NCBI GenBank assembly: GCA_963930655.1
Contig: OZ005611.1
Span: forward strand, 5,401,501 to 5,465,500
From: Myrica gale
Lineage: Eukaryota > Streptophyta > Magnoliopsida > Fagales > Myricaceae
Reading direction: 5' to 3'
DNA length: 64,000 nucleotides
Positions 54,331 to 64,000 of the stretch are shown piece by piece (within the stretch, counting starts at the first letter, position 1; every line of letters starts with the position of its first letter). The notes under the pieces were generated by a model. The model had not been told where the DNA came from. It searched no databases and saw nothing but the letters and a program-made list of their open reading frames with translations. A program made the position numbers and the translations under genes.

Positions 54331-55931
54331 CCCCTTCTACCTTGTAGCAGCTGATCATTTTGCTCTAAACGGAAACTGGACACTGGCAAACAGTTCATGG
54401 TAAGAACTCATTTTCGCAAAAAAAAAAAAAAAATAATCAAAAAACTTGAAACTGATCTTAAAGACAGTTTTGTCCTCCTCATACGTGGAAGATAAAAACT
54501 AGCGAGGATGGATGAGATTAAGAGTATGTTCGGTTAGAGTGAATTTTGAGAATTTTTTGTGTTTTGAGAATTTTTAGGTGAAGTTAACTTTATTGATATG
54601 CGTATTGTAGTTATTTGTATGTGGTGTTAGAAATGATGTTTGATTGTAAAAAAATTTGTATTACGAGAATTCTAAAGAATTCTGAGGACTTAGAAAAGCA
54701 CGGAAAAAAACAAGCAAAAGAACAAAAAATGATTGGTAAAGGTAAAGCTGCCATGTTGAAATCTAAGCGAGGTTAAGATACGGCCGAACTCATCGAAGTA
54801 CGCCGTTTGCTAAATGACACTTCTTTCCTTTATTTTTTTTAGCGGGTACTTTTCTTTACTTTGCAGTGTGGACATTGAGCGAACGGTCAGATTTGTGAGC
54901 ATAATGTGCTTTCACTGATTTTCACGTGAACGGTAGACAGGAAACTCTTGCGGTTGAAAGAGTTTGAACAACTGGGTCTAAGGGGGGCGGGCCCTTCACT
55001 ATTCCCCTCATATATTTGTGAGCGTACATATCTCCAGCTTGAAGATGTTGAACAGAATTTTCAGGCGAAGGGGGCGACTGCCCCCCACCACCCCTCGCTA
55101 GTTCCATTTGTGCGTATCAAACCATTTTTTAGGCCCCATCATAATATGGTTGATTTGATTTTGTGAATAATTTATTGGACTAGATAGCGGTGGAATCAAA
55201 GGCGGTTTCTACCCCAACTGCCACCGTGTAGCCACCGCTACACGGTGGCTGATTTTTGGCCCATCAAATATCAAAGCCAGCGAGAGAGAAGAAGACTAGA
55301 CAGATATACGGGAGGGAAAATGGGAAAAAAGAGCGGGGGACTTAGAACATTCTAGAATATTCAAGTCCCCCCCCCCTTCTCCTCCATTTTCTCCCATTCT
55401 CTCTCAAGTGCTCTCCCTCCCTGATTTTTGTGTTTGTTTTACTCTAGCTGTAGAACTGCGCCGTTACTTCTCTGGAGTCGTTACCACTTACCGGTACTAG
55501 TGGCGGTGGAACCGGCAAGCCGGTTCTAATAATCTATGCTACAATTTCCAAGTAAAAAGAGCTTCTCCATAAACGATGAAACTGAAACTTCTCTCTTGTG
55601 GGAAAAGACGCTAAACGAGTTCTCTAAACCCAATCTCACGTTCAATGGGCTGAACGCAAACCTCCCGGAATCAGCAACTTAAATCCCACGAAACAAAAAT
55701 GTTTAGGTCTTCCCATCCTATAAAATTGGGCCAGGGGAAGCGAGAGAAACAAGATAATTTATATAAAATTCATTATAATTTCCTACACGCATAGAAAGGA
55801 GCGTCGTTTATTAAAAGTTATTGAGTTCTTCAAAACATGAACGAACACTAGTAAGATCTATCAAAAAGCTAACAAAACGAGTCAAGAGCACGGGTATTCA
55901 TCTTTCGCCATCTCTTAAAGTATGGGTATGT
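54331..55931. other. Intergenic, 3' side of SERP1
   Basis: No gene is supported. An A-run lies at 54419-54433. The segment 55180-55260 has a short inverted CCACCGTGTAGC/GCTACACGGTGG (55221-55247). The right end is the SERP1 3' UTR, which is also found duplicated near 48.2-48.5 kb. Confidence 0.45.
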
Positions 55932-57947
55932 CTAGGCCATGCCTCCACTTGTCGCTGTTCTGATTATCTGAAAGAGAGCTGTTCCAACGAAGAAAAACAT
56001 ACCATCAGGGAAGGTTAAAAGGAACCCTTGAAATGAGTAGGAATGAAGGTTTAATCCTGAGAAACATTTTCAAATCAGGATTCTACTGACCCCACTAGAC
56101 AACAACACAAGGAAACCTCAAATTCACGTGAGCATAGTAAATCAACACAAATTTTCCAACCTGGTTCAGCCTGGATAAACCACCAGAATATAAGCTGGTT
56201 TCATTTCCCCCCCTGGTTCTATGGCACACAGGTGACTCTATACCAGAACATTTACTTCTAATAATGCTTGCCATTTGAAGTATGGTACAACTGGATATCC
56301 CAGATAGATACTCAAATGCTCAAACACTTTTTGATATTCACAACTTAGATTTATAAGCAGTCCCAATCTCAATGTTAGAGAGTTGTTCAATGCACACGCT
56401 GTTCTAAGGCATTGAGCTGCTCATTTATACTTAAAGTCCAAACAATGAAACCAAGTTATCTTTTTCCCCAAATTATCAGATGTATTATCAACATATTTGG
56501 GAGTCTGCCTATAATAGCTTTATGCAATCAAGTTAATGAAAAAATTAGAAGAAAAGTTAAACCTTGAATAATAACAGACCCAAAAAATCTAACACATTGC
56601 GTAAACAGGGACAAGGGATGTGAAGGAAGGAGACTCTTACATGAGCCAATAACAACGAAAATGAAGAATCCGAGCAGAACAGGACCAACGGGATAGTCCT
56701 TCCCCTTTTTCGTAGTTGTTTCAGGCACGACACCTCTTTTCGTAATGTTCTTGTCGAACTTCTCCACCTTCCTTTCCGCAAGTCGCCTTGAGGTTGTCTG
56801 TATAAAGACCACCAACAACACACAATCTCATTCAATAGTTCCAGACCCTAATAAAAGAAAAGGCTTTCAAATTTCACCAATTTCCCGTAGACTAACAGTT
56901 CAATCGTGCCCGTACTTGGCTAAACAAGCTTAAAGATATAAAATCATACATGTTCAACATGGAGTGACACACCAAAATACAAAAGCTTTCGATTTCACTC
57001 ATAGCTTCAGTCGAGTCTTATTCATGGTAATGACATCTATACTAATATCTAGATTTACCAATCATATTTATCCAGATCAAGATTCAGGCCTCTCTGGATT
57101 TCCCCGGTAGATCCCTTACAACACAGCCCATATGTCTAATCAAGTGGTTCAGGTTTCAACGCATATGCATTTAGAACCCTAGCAGATACTTAATATTTTA
57201 AGAATAGCTGGTTAGGGATTTGAAACGTAGTTGCAGTTGCACTAAGAAATATATCACAGTATACCATAGCAAGCAACAACAGAGGTGAATATCGTTTATT
57301 TTTCAAACAAGGAACTTGTACAAAAACAATGGTTATGTATACCATCACTTCTATAACTTCATTGTAATTGTGTTAATAAGGAATTACGATCATTAACAGA
57401 ATCAAATTATAGACAAGGGTAATGTTTGTTTTCAAGTTTTTTTTTTTATAGGATTCAAATACATTTACAAAATCATCACCGAATATCTTAAGAATTCAAA
57501 TGCAAACACCAATACATTTAACACAATCTCCATTAACTTTTTACACAAACTTCAATACATTTTAAAAAAAATATAACAAATTTCTCTCTCTATACTTTTT
57601 CGCCTAATTCTAATTCTTTTTTATTAAACAATTAGCATCTCTCTATCATTTACACAAACATCTATAAAACACTATTTTACATAAATATTCACAATTATAC
57701 TAGAATCATACAGTTTTTACAACACAAACATGCCCCTGAGATCTTTCATTAATCGCAATTGGTTCCGGCCGAATTCGACCAGATCGGATAAATTAGCGAT
57801 CGAATTATCAGTACGAGAAGAGATCGTGACAGACTACGACACCAACAGCAAAATCAAAAAACAAATGGAAGTAAAACTTAAAAATCCAACCGACAACCCG
57901 GGATCAAACTCGACGAGTGCTCCGACATTACAGAGTGAAATTACCAT
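55932..57947 (-). CDS. SERP1/RAMP4 (stress-associated ER protein), 68 residues
   Basis: Three exons close in frame: 57945-57947 (only the ATG, at the end of an otherwise 5' UTR exon), 56641-56797 and 55932-55978. The protein begins M-TTSRRLAERKVEKFDKN, continues ITKRGVVPETTTKKGKDYPV, has one membrane segment (GPVLLGFFIFVVIGSSLF) and ends QIIRTATSGGMA. Length and text match the plant RAMP4 family (68 residues). SERP1/RAMP4 is a tail-anchored protein at the Sec61 translocon that helps membrane proteins during ER stress in animals; the plant role is inferred from homology. The first donor, ATG/GTAATT, directly follows the start codon. A MITE lies in intron 1 (57418-57735). Confidence 0.92.
57418..57735. 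mobile_element. AT-rich MITE in SERP1 intron 1
   Basis: The ends GGGTAATGTTTGTTTTCAAG and, inward from the right, GGGGCATGTTTGTGTTGTAA are inverted repeats. The interior has repeated AATACATTTA/ACAC and TTTCTCTCTCTATACTTTTT text like the other AT-rich copies. Confidence 0.5.
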
Positions 57948-60088
57948 GATTACTGGGAGATCTGGCGGCCGGAAAATGCTGGAGCACTAGAGCGTCGGCG
58001 GATTACAGGCACCACTTCCCTCTTCTCCCGTGCCTTTCGGTTCTCTTTTGCAAACTGTTTGGTAATAGTCCCCGTTATCATACCCTTGTGATTTATATGT
58101 TGCTAGGCTTCCCGGGCGGTAGCGTTACAACCACCGTTATGATTCGGCGAACCACGTAGATTTGCAGACGTGTCGCAATATAGTTGGACAGTAAAATGAA
58201 ACGTGTGGTCTAGCTGGAATAGAAGGTTGAGTCCATCTGTCCATGTGGGAAGGTGGGGGGGTGCGCTCAATCACATGCGGCGTTCTAATTAACCGAGGAC
58301 TACGTCTCCGTCCAGAACATGCAACTCCCGACCGCGTCAACATTTAAGCAGAATTTTATAATCATCCAATAGTCCTTTATTCACTCGGTCGGTCCAAAAA
58401 TTATTTAATTTTCGAATTAGGAAACCAGGAGGTCCACTTTGCAGTGTGAATTTCCTATCAAAACATTAGATAACAGTCAAATTTGCTACACAGAGATTGT
58501 TTATATGCAAAAGAACAGGTCAAAATTAATGAAAATTTATATTTCAATAATTATTTTTAATTAAAAGCTGAACTTGACATATCCATATTAAGTATGATTA
58601 TTTTTCATCTCGAGATGCTAAAACAGAACTATCTTTTTTGAAGCTTTGGTCTGACGGACCAATCCCTTGGTGACAACGTTGCGGTGCTCCAATTCGGCTT
58701 CCAACATTAATCACATTAGCGATGGCTTTTTGGTACGTAACTTTTAAAACGTCGGGTTCTGCTTCATTGACAGGCCCAAATAGAAAAGCCCACCATTTCC
58801 ATCGGGCCCAGGCTAGAACCATGAAACAGTGTAACAACTTTGTTATGGCCGAACTTAATTCGACGATTTCACAAATCTGAAACGCACCTTGAACTCAACC
58901 TGGACCAACCCATTTGCACTCGTGACTCATGAGCTCCTCTTCCTTCACAGCCACGTTTTGAGATAAATACGTTGTCCTGAGGAGAGGTGGACTACTCGGC
59001 TCCCTCTGCCGTTCCCAATAATTGCGTCTGCCCTTCGGGTTCTATCAATATCACCCCCGTTTCTCTTTGACGTAACCATTCCTATCTCCAGAATTCTACA
59101 CACGCAGCACTGCCTTTTGTCCATTTTCTGATTTCAGTGGACAGTGCTGTTCATTAAAGCTCTCAATTAACAGACGTATTTGAGAACCTAACCTGGTTCA
59201 TAGTTTACCAATACGCCTGTGCAAGAAGCCTATCAATATCACGTCCAATTTTTTTTTTTTGAGGATAAGTCGATGACAAGATCCCTCGCTTGAGGTCTTC
59301 ATCATTGGTTGTCCTAATTTTTAGGCCCTATTTTGATGTTACTTAACAAGAAAAAGAGGAGGGCAGGAAAGAGTTGTGACCCCACGGTTCTCTAACTCGG
59401 ACACCTGGAGCCAATAGGTGTCATATCTGGCCCATCAATAATGTTGGATTGTCAAAGTCTAATTCGTCCTATCTGCAATATCAACCAGGCAGTGCATTTT
59501 GAAAGTGGCCTCCTCTTTCTTCAGAGCCAGAGGGGTTTCGCTGGAATAGGAATACTGGCAGGGTCATGATGTAGAGTTGCTTGCTTGCTTGTTTTGCCAA
59601 TACTAGAAGTTAGGGCCCATTCCACTGAGAGATTTTTGTCTTGAAAATGAAAATTGACCACTTGGGTTATTTCCCGTGTCGAACTTTTTACAGTTCTCGG
59701 CTTTGTATTTTCTTTTTTCTTATCCATATGATGTTGCATATTATGATTGTGATTTTCCCTAGTGTTTCTGTTCCTTCTTATCCTATTGGATGTCATTCTC
59801 CCTTTTCCTTTTACTGCCACAACAATGATTGAAGCAACCATTTGCCTGGCTTGCAGATTGTGACCAGCTATGCTGTAGGCGGACCCATTTTTCATTGAAA
59901 ATTTTTCTTTTTTTTTTTCTAAGCAAAAAAAAAAAAAAAAATACGATTTCATCATCCAGTTGAAGTGTTTCCGAAGTGGAACTGCTTCCTACGCTGGCCA
60001 CTTTGCCCGTTTGTCAACTAAGACACGTGCAATACGAAAAGGTCCGATGATCATTTGTGTTTTTTAGCTCGTGGGTACCACGTGGTGC
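57948..60088. other. SERP1 promoter side and intergenic DNA
   Basis: The first 100-200 bp is likely the SERP1 leader and promoter. CTATCAATATCAC occurs at 59042 and 59231, the second 3 bp before a T-run, without a clear element between. No gene is supported. Confidence 0.4.
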
Positions 60089-60104
60089 AGCTTCCCGTTT
60101 GTCT

Positions 60105-61233
60105 TTTTTTTTTTTTTCTAGTCAAACATAATTTATTAAAAATCGAGAATGGAAAGCCAGTACAAAATCGAGAAACGATCGAAAGACCAGTAAAAAACTT
60201 AAACGGACACAAAGGTCCTACAATAGCCGGACATACATGCCGGAACCACCAACGAGCACAAAGGCCGTGAATCAACCAGAAACACACACTGGCCACATGG
60301 ACCAGCACACAAACCACCAGCACATACAACAAAGACAAACAGACTAACAAAGCCAAAACACAAGACAAACTGGCCACAAGAGCCCGAACACAACCCCAAC
60401 ACAAAAAGGTCACAAGGACTGAAACACAACAAAACCACCACTCAAGGTGGCGGCGGCGGCTTCCACTGGAGGAGGGGCCATCAGAGCAACGATCCGACTC
60501 CTTCAGGACGTTCATCAAGCAAAGACTGGCAGCACCGGGGGAGGAAGAGAAGCGGCACCTGTAAGCGGCACAAAACAGTGGCAGCAAAGAGAGCCACCAC
60601 AACCCACAGGTCGAACACCACGGAACACAAAGAGAACCACCACACAAAAGGCCTCACAGCTCAAAAGGCCGAACACCACAGCAGCACACGCGGGCAAAGC
60701 CATGCGTGGCAGCAAGGCGCCGACAAAGAGAGGCCAGAGAGAGAGCTCCGGGACCACCGGACGGGACGGAACACAGCTGGGCAAGGCGGAACCTCCAAAA
60801 AAATACAAACGGGAAGCCATAAGGGGTCGGACGCGTGAGATCCACGCGCGCGCATGGACTCGCATGAAAGCTCACGCGCCGGCAGATGGCCACCGGTCAG
60901 GTCCATAAGTGAGCGCCGGGAGGAGACGAGATCCATTGAGGGGGCCGTGCATACCGAAGACCACCGGAGAGGCCGGAATCTAACATAAAAAAACCCAAAA
61001 AAGGTCCAAGAGGAGGCCAGAGAGGGAAGAAAAGGAAAAGGAAAATGAGAAACTTTGGCCACCAGGAGGGCAGCCGGAGGAGAGGAAAGGGAGAGGAGGA
61101 GCTCCGACTCCTCCTCGAACCAGGAGGAAAGGGCTTGATCGTGAGGATATCAGGGGGAGAGAGAGTTTCGGGAAGAGTTTAGAATTTTAACTAAGAGAAC
61201 CTTAAGTCGCACAGGAGAGTTTCCAGTATTTCT
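60105..61233 (-). mobile_element. LINE-like retroposon with 16-bp target duplication
   Basis: The flanks are the perfect direct repeat AGCTTCCCGTTTGTCT (60089-60104 and 61234-61249). On the minus strand the unit starts AGAAATACTGGAAAC, has a CT- and GC-rich leader, and ends AATAAATTATGTTTGACTAG plus a run of A (60105-60118 on the plus strand). The interior is much richer in GC than its surroundings. Long overlapping open frames in this DNA (such as 60051-60647 minus and 60447-60908 plus) encode low-complexity text with no reverse transcriptase motif, so I do not call genes. It is probably an internally deleted or non-autonomous LINE. Confidence 0.78.
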
Positions 61234-61529
61234 AGCTTCCCGTTTGTCTAGATGATTAATTCCCTCCCCTTTTTTTTCCACCAAGTTCTGGTGGAAGAAA
61301 TTGCTGTAAGGCTGTATGATCAAGCTTTTGAATCATGCTACGTTGTACCTTCGTAACGCGGGTGGGGATGAGGATGCTTGACTCAAAACTCAAGTCATGA
61401 TTTTTTTATTGGATTTGGTAGTTATAATTTGATCTAACACTTGCAGTGGGTATAAGTTTACTATAGTCATGCTCAAGATAAGAAGTGCTACAATAAATAT
61501 TAAAAAAAATTAGTCAAACATATATCTTC

Positions 61530-61675
61530 TGTTAGAAATAAAAATTTGAACTGAAGAAAAAATTATTTATATTGATAAGTGAGTTATCAACTATGAGAAT
61601 ACTCAATTGAATTTATTACTTTTCTAACTTATGATTGATAAAATTACATAAGGCTTTATTTATAAGCCTTTGGAA
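61530..61675. repeat. Diverged relative of the TRIM LTR
   Basis: TGTTAGAAATAAAAATTTGA, then ATTGATAAGTGAG, AATACTCAATTGAATT and ACATAAGGCTTTATTTATAA follow the order of the LTRs at 1717-2233 with many changes. It appears to be a solo, incomplete copy. Confidence 0.5.
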
Positions 61676-62562
61676 ACAATACCCCGCTTGGGACTCAAAC
61701 TTTAATATCTTCTTAAATTTTCACAAAATTTCATAAAATTCTGTTTTTTACTACTTTCTTTAAAATTCTAATAAAATCTCTAATTCACTTCAATTTTTAT
61801 AACATTTTTTAAATCTTCATAAAATTTTGGTTTACAAAGTGACCTTGGTGGGCCTATCTACGTTCGCGCAGCATACTGGTTGTTTGTGATGCACTTTGAG
61901 TAGAACTTTTTGTTGTAGTGGGAAACAGGTGAGACTTAGGACATGATTATGTGATTTACGTTTTTAACCTTAAGGTCTAAATTGGTTTGGAAATGGTAGT
62001 GAGGACAGATTTGATAAGATTTATACAAATTAGGTAAAAGGCAGAGAGAAAATATGGTTGTAAATGAGTAAGTCAACTATTGCTTTGGGTATCAAATTTG
62101 GTTTTCTTAGCTAATCCTGTTTGGCTTGAAATGTCCGGTTTGCGACGACCGAAAATGGAGTGCTCGATGATTCCAGCATCTTAATTGTCGGGTCAATGTT
62201 TGAGTCGAAAAGCATTTACAGGAGAAGAAAAGTGGTTTGCAGGCTGCAGGTAGGACAAACTTATTCCACCTTTAAGTTGGAGAAGAGGAGGAAGACAGTT
62301 TGAACCAGGAGTGCATCAAAATTAAATGTCCCAGACAGATCGAGCTAAATAGGTTCACCGTTCACGGGAGTTATTAATCAGCAATCAATGCGCCTCGGGT
62401 CTCCTTACATACGCAGGCACTTTGGTGGCTGGAGTTATCTTAAATATGTCACAGCCCAGGTTACTCGGTAATAAAAGGTTTCGGTTGTGGCAGGGATCTA
62501 ACTCATAAAAGATTTCGGTTGCTGTGACAGTAAAAACTCTCCTTTGGTAGTTATATAGTTTA

Positions 62563-62746
62563 ATCTCATGTGTTTGATTTATAAAATTTTAACCTCAAAA
62601 TTCTAATACAATATAATCTCTTACTCTCCATCAAATTATTAATTTTCACCCTAAAAATATAAAAAAATTCATTCAAATAGTCTCTCTTCACTTTTTCACC
62701 ATTTTTAATATCCTAAAATTTTAACAATCAAACACAACCTTAAATA
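62563..62746. mobile_element. AT-rich MITE
   Basis: ATGTGTTTGATTTATAAAAT at the left pairs with the inward-read right end TTGTGTTTGATTGTTAAAAT. The interior has AGTCTCTCTTCACTTTTTCACC-like text shared with the copies near 40.6 and 34.2 kb. Confidence 0.5.
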
Positions 62747-64000
62747 TATTACAGTAGGCGGAGAACCTCTATAATTACGTCCAGAGAAATTGATCATGTT
62801 TGTTCGCCCTTTCATCTAATTTGTTCACGTTTGGTCGCCCTTTCATCTATTTTGTTTATTGAGAGAAAAAATCTCTAAGTTCACAATCAATGTCAAAATT
62901 ATTAGAATCAAGACTACTGTTCTTGAGGGAAAAAAATCAATAAATGGCAATTCCACAATTGAAAATCAGGTCCGTTTTTGGACTGGATTTTTTATTGTGC
63001 TTATATGGTGGATCGGTTTTATTTATTTTTTATTTTTAGTTTAATTTCAAAGAGGGAGAGACATCTAAAAATATAGAGTTTTAGTTTAGGTTAAAACTAA
63101 ACTTTTTAAATTTATAATTTGTATTAAAAATATTTTTTACTTATATTAATAAATCTGGTCCGGTCCGAACCAGATTGTCAAAAGGTATGGACCGGATCGA
63201 ATCGTAAATCCGGTTCGATTTTGTAATCTAGTTCGGTCTCCGGTCCGATTTTGTTCGGTCTTAACTTAGTTTTTGAATGATACACTACATATTATAAAAT
63301 ATAACCAGAATAGCTACCCATTCTCCTTATCTCCGAGGACCATCAACCCAGAAAAAAAAAAAACTGAAAAAAAGAAAGCGTCAAACTCCTCCAGGATTGG
63401 GTCCAAAGTCCCCCTTTTTCAAAAGTCAGATTAGTAGTGCATTATCATTGGGTTTGGCTATTGCGGTATGAGTCACCCAAGAGCCGGATAAACAACCAAC
63501 CAAAATTAACACATTTCTATGATTTGATGCTGCATGCGGCGCTTTGGTACCCCCATTTTAATTCATTATGGCGTGCTTCTTGTTCTAATCCCCGCTCTCT
63601 AATCAAGCATAACTATTTAAAGTATATTCCCGAAGATCGACAAGGTTGTTCTCTGTTAGGTCGGAAAAATTCAAAAAGAATTAAAGTTTGGCCAATTCTC
63701 ACCATATAACGTATTGTGGACGCATCGGCATCGCTCACACAAAACCCTTAATGGGCTTCTTGGTCCACCACGGGAAAAAAAAATACTGTTCTTTTGAAGA
63801 AATATCTCTATTATATTAATCTCCCCCATTGAACATAATTAATGGCATTGTTTAATACCGCTAATCCTCATTCCCAACGTTTGGGTTACATCCTCCCACG
63901 TATGTATATATATTATATACCATTGATCCTCTCCCAAAACGCCACGTTGGGGCTCTGATAGTGGGTTGGCGTCAGCCGGCATCTAACATGGACTGCAAGA

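Larger units (their letters stand above)
61250..64000. other. Intergenic, AT-rich
   Basis: No gene is supported to the end of the window. It contains an LTR-like relic, a MITE, and near 63150-63250 short alternating runs of TCCGGTTCGAT/GGTCCGGTCCGAA that form an imperfect inverted set. An open frame of 90 codons at 63437-63709 has no recognised domain. Confidence 0.4.

Noticed and set aside
59042-59243. CTATCAATATCAC direct repeat near a T-run, as a possible retroposon target duplication
   Set aside because: The T-run is on the wrong side for the DNA between the repeats to be a retroposed unit, and that DNA has no Pol III boxes.
60051-61062. Several long frames on both strands
   Set aside because: They lie inside the GC-rich retroposon bounded by a 16-bp duplication, overlap each other, and encode compositionally biased text.
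63437-63709. Open frame of 90 codons, considered as organelle-derived DNA
   Set aside because: I could not match it to any chloroplast or mitochondrial gene from memory. A BLAST search against organelle genomes would decide.

Overview
The window is nuclear DNA of a flowering plant, almost certainly a dicot. Its genes have GT-AG introns and close matches to Arabidopsis families, and two carry microRNA target sites. Intergenic DNA is AT-rich and full of small transposons. I cannot name the species from the sequence.

Layout of host genes, left to right: the last two exons of a DUF493 gene (+); a short MOCOS-like protein of the PLP-transferase fold (+); a single-exon glucuronoxylan 4-O-methyltransferase of the GXM/DUF579 family (-); a GPI-anchored lipid transfer protein (+); a ten-exon triple RanBP2-type zinc finger protein, orthologous to Arabidopsis At1g67325 (+); an SBP-box factor of the SPL2/10/11 type with a miR156 site (-); the ACOS5 acyl-CoA synthetase of sporopollenin synthesis (-); the F-box protein LCR with a miR394 site (+); an intronless DnaJ/DUF3444 protein (-); and a three-exon SERP1/RAMP4 ER membrane protein (-). 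For the multi-exon genes I joined exons by hand and checked that the reading phase closes. These genes are unrelated in function and do not form a cluster.

The most unusual content is mobile DNA. Three members of one hAT family lie in the window. Element A (8646-11300, perfect 8-bp target duplication) carries four spliceable exons of a receptor-like cytoplasmic kinase, cut off inside the activation loop. Element C (46327-47901) carries the first coding exon of a mitochondrial-type ribosomal protein S15A gene with its donor site. Element B (11342-15145) is a decayed relative with transposase remains and starts 41 bp after A ends. A truncated fourth copy lies near 53.6-54.3 kb. Together they look like a gene-capturing (Pack-type) hAT family.

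Other mobile DNA with visible boundaries: a 517-bp TRIM retrotransposon with LTRs, PBS, PPT and target duplication (1717-2233); a LINE-like retroposon whose target duplication was later hit by a SINE (27064-28041); a second LINE-like retroposon (60105-61233); a LINE 3' end in the LCR intron; and several MITEs, including ones inside introns of the LTP, RanBP2-finger and SERP1 genes. I saw no tRNA, rRNA or CRISPR.
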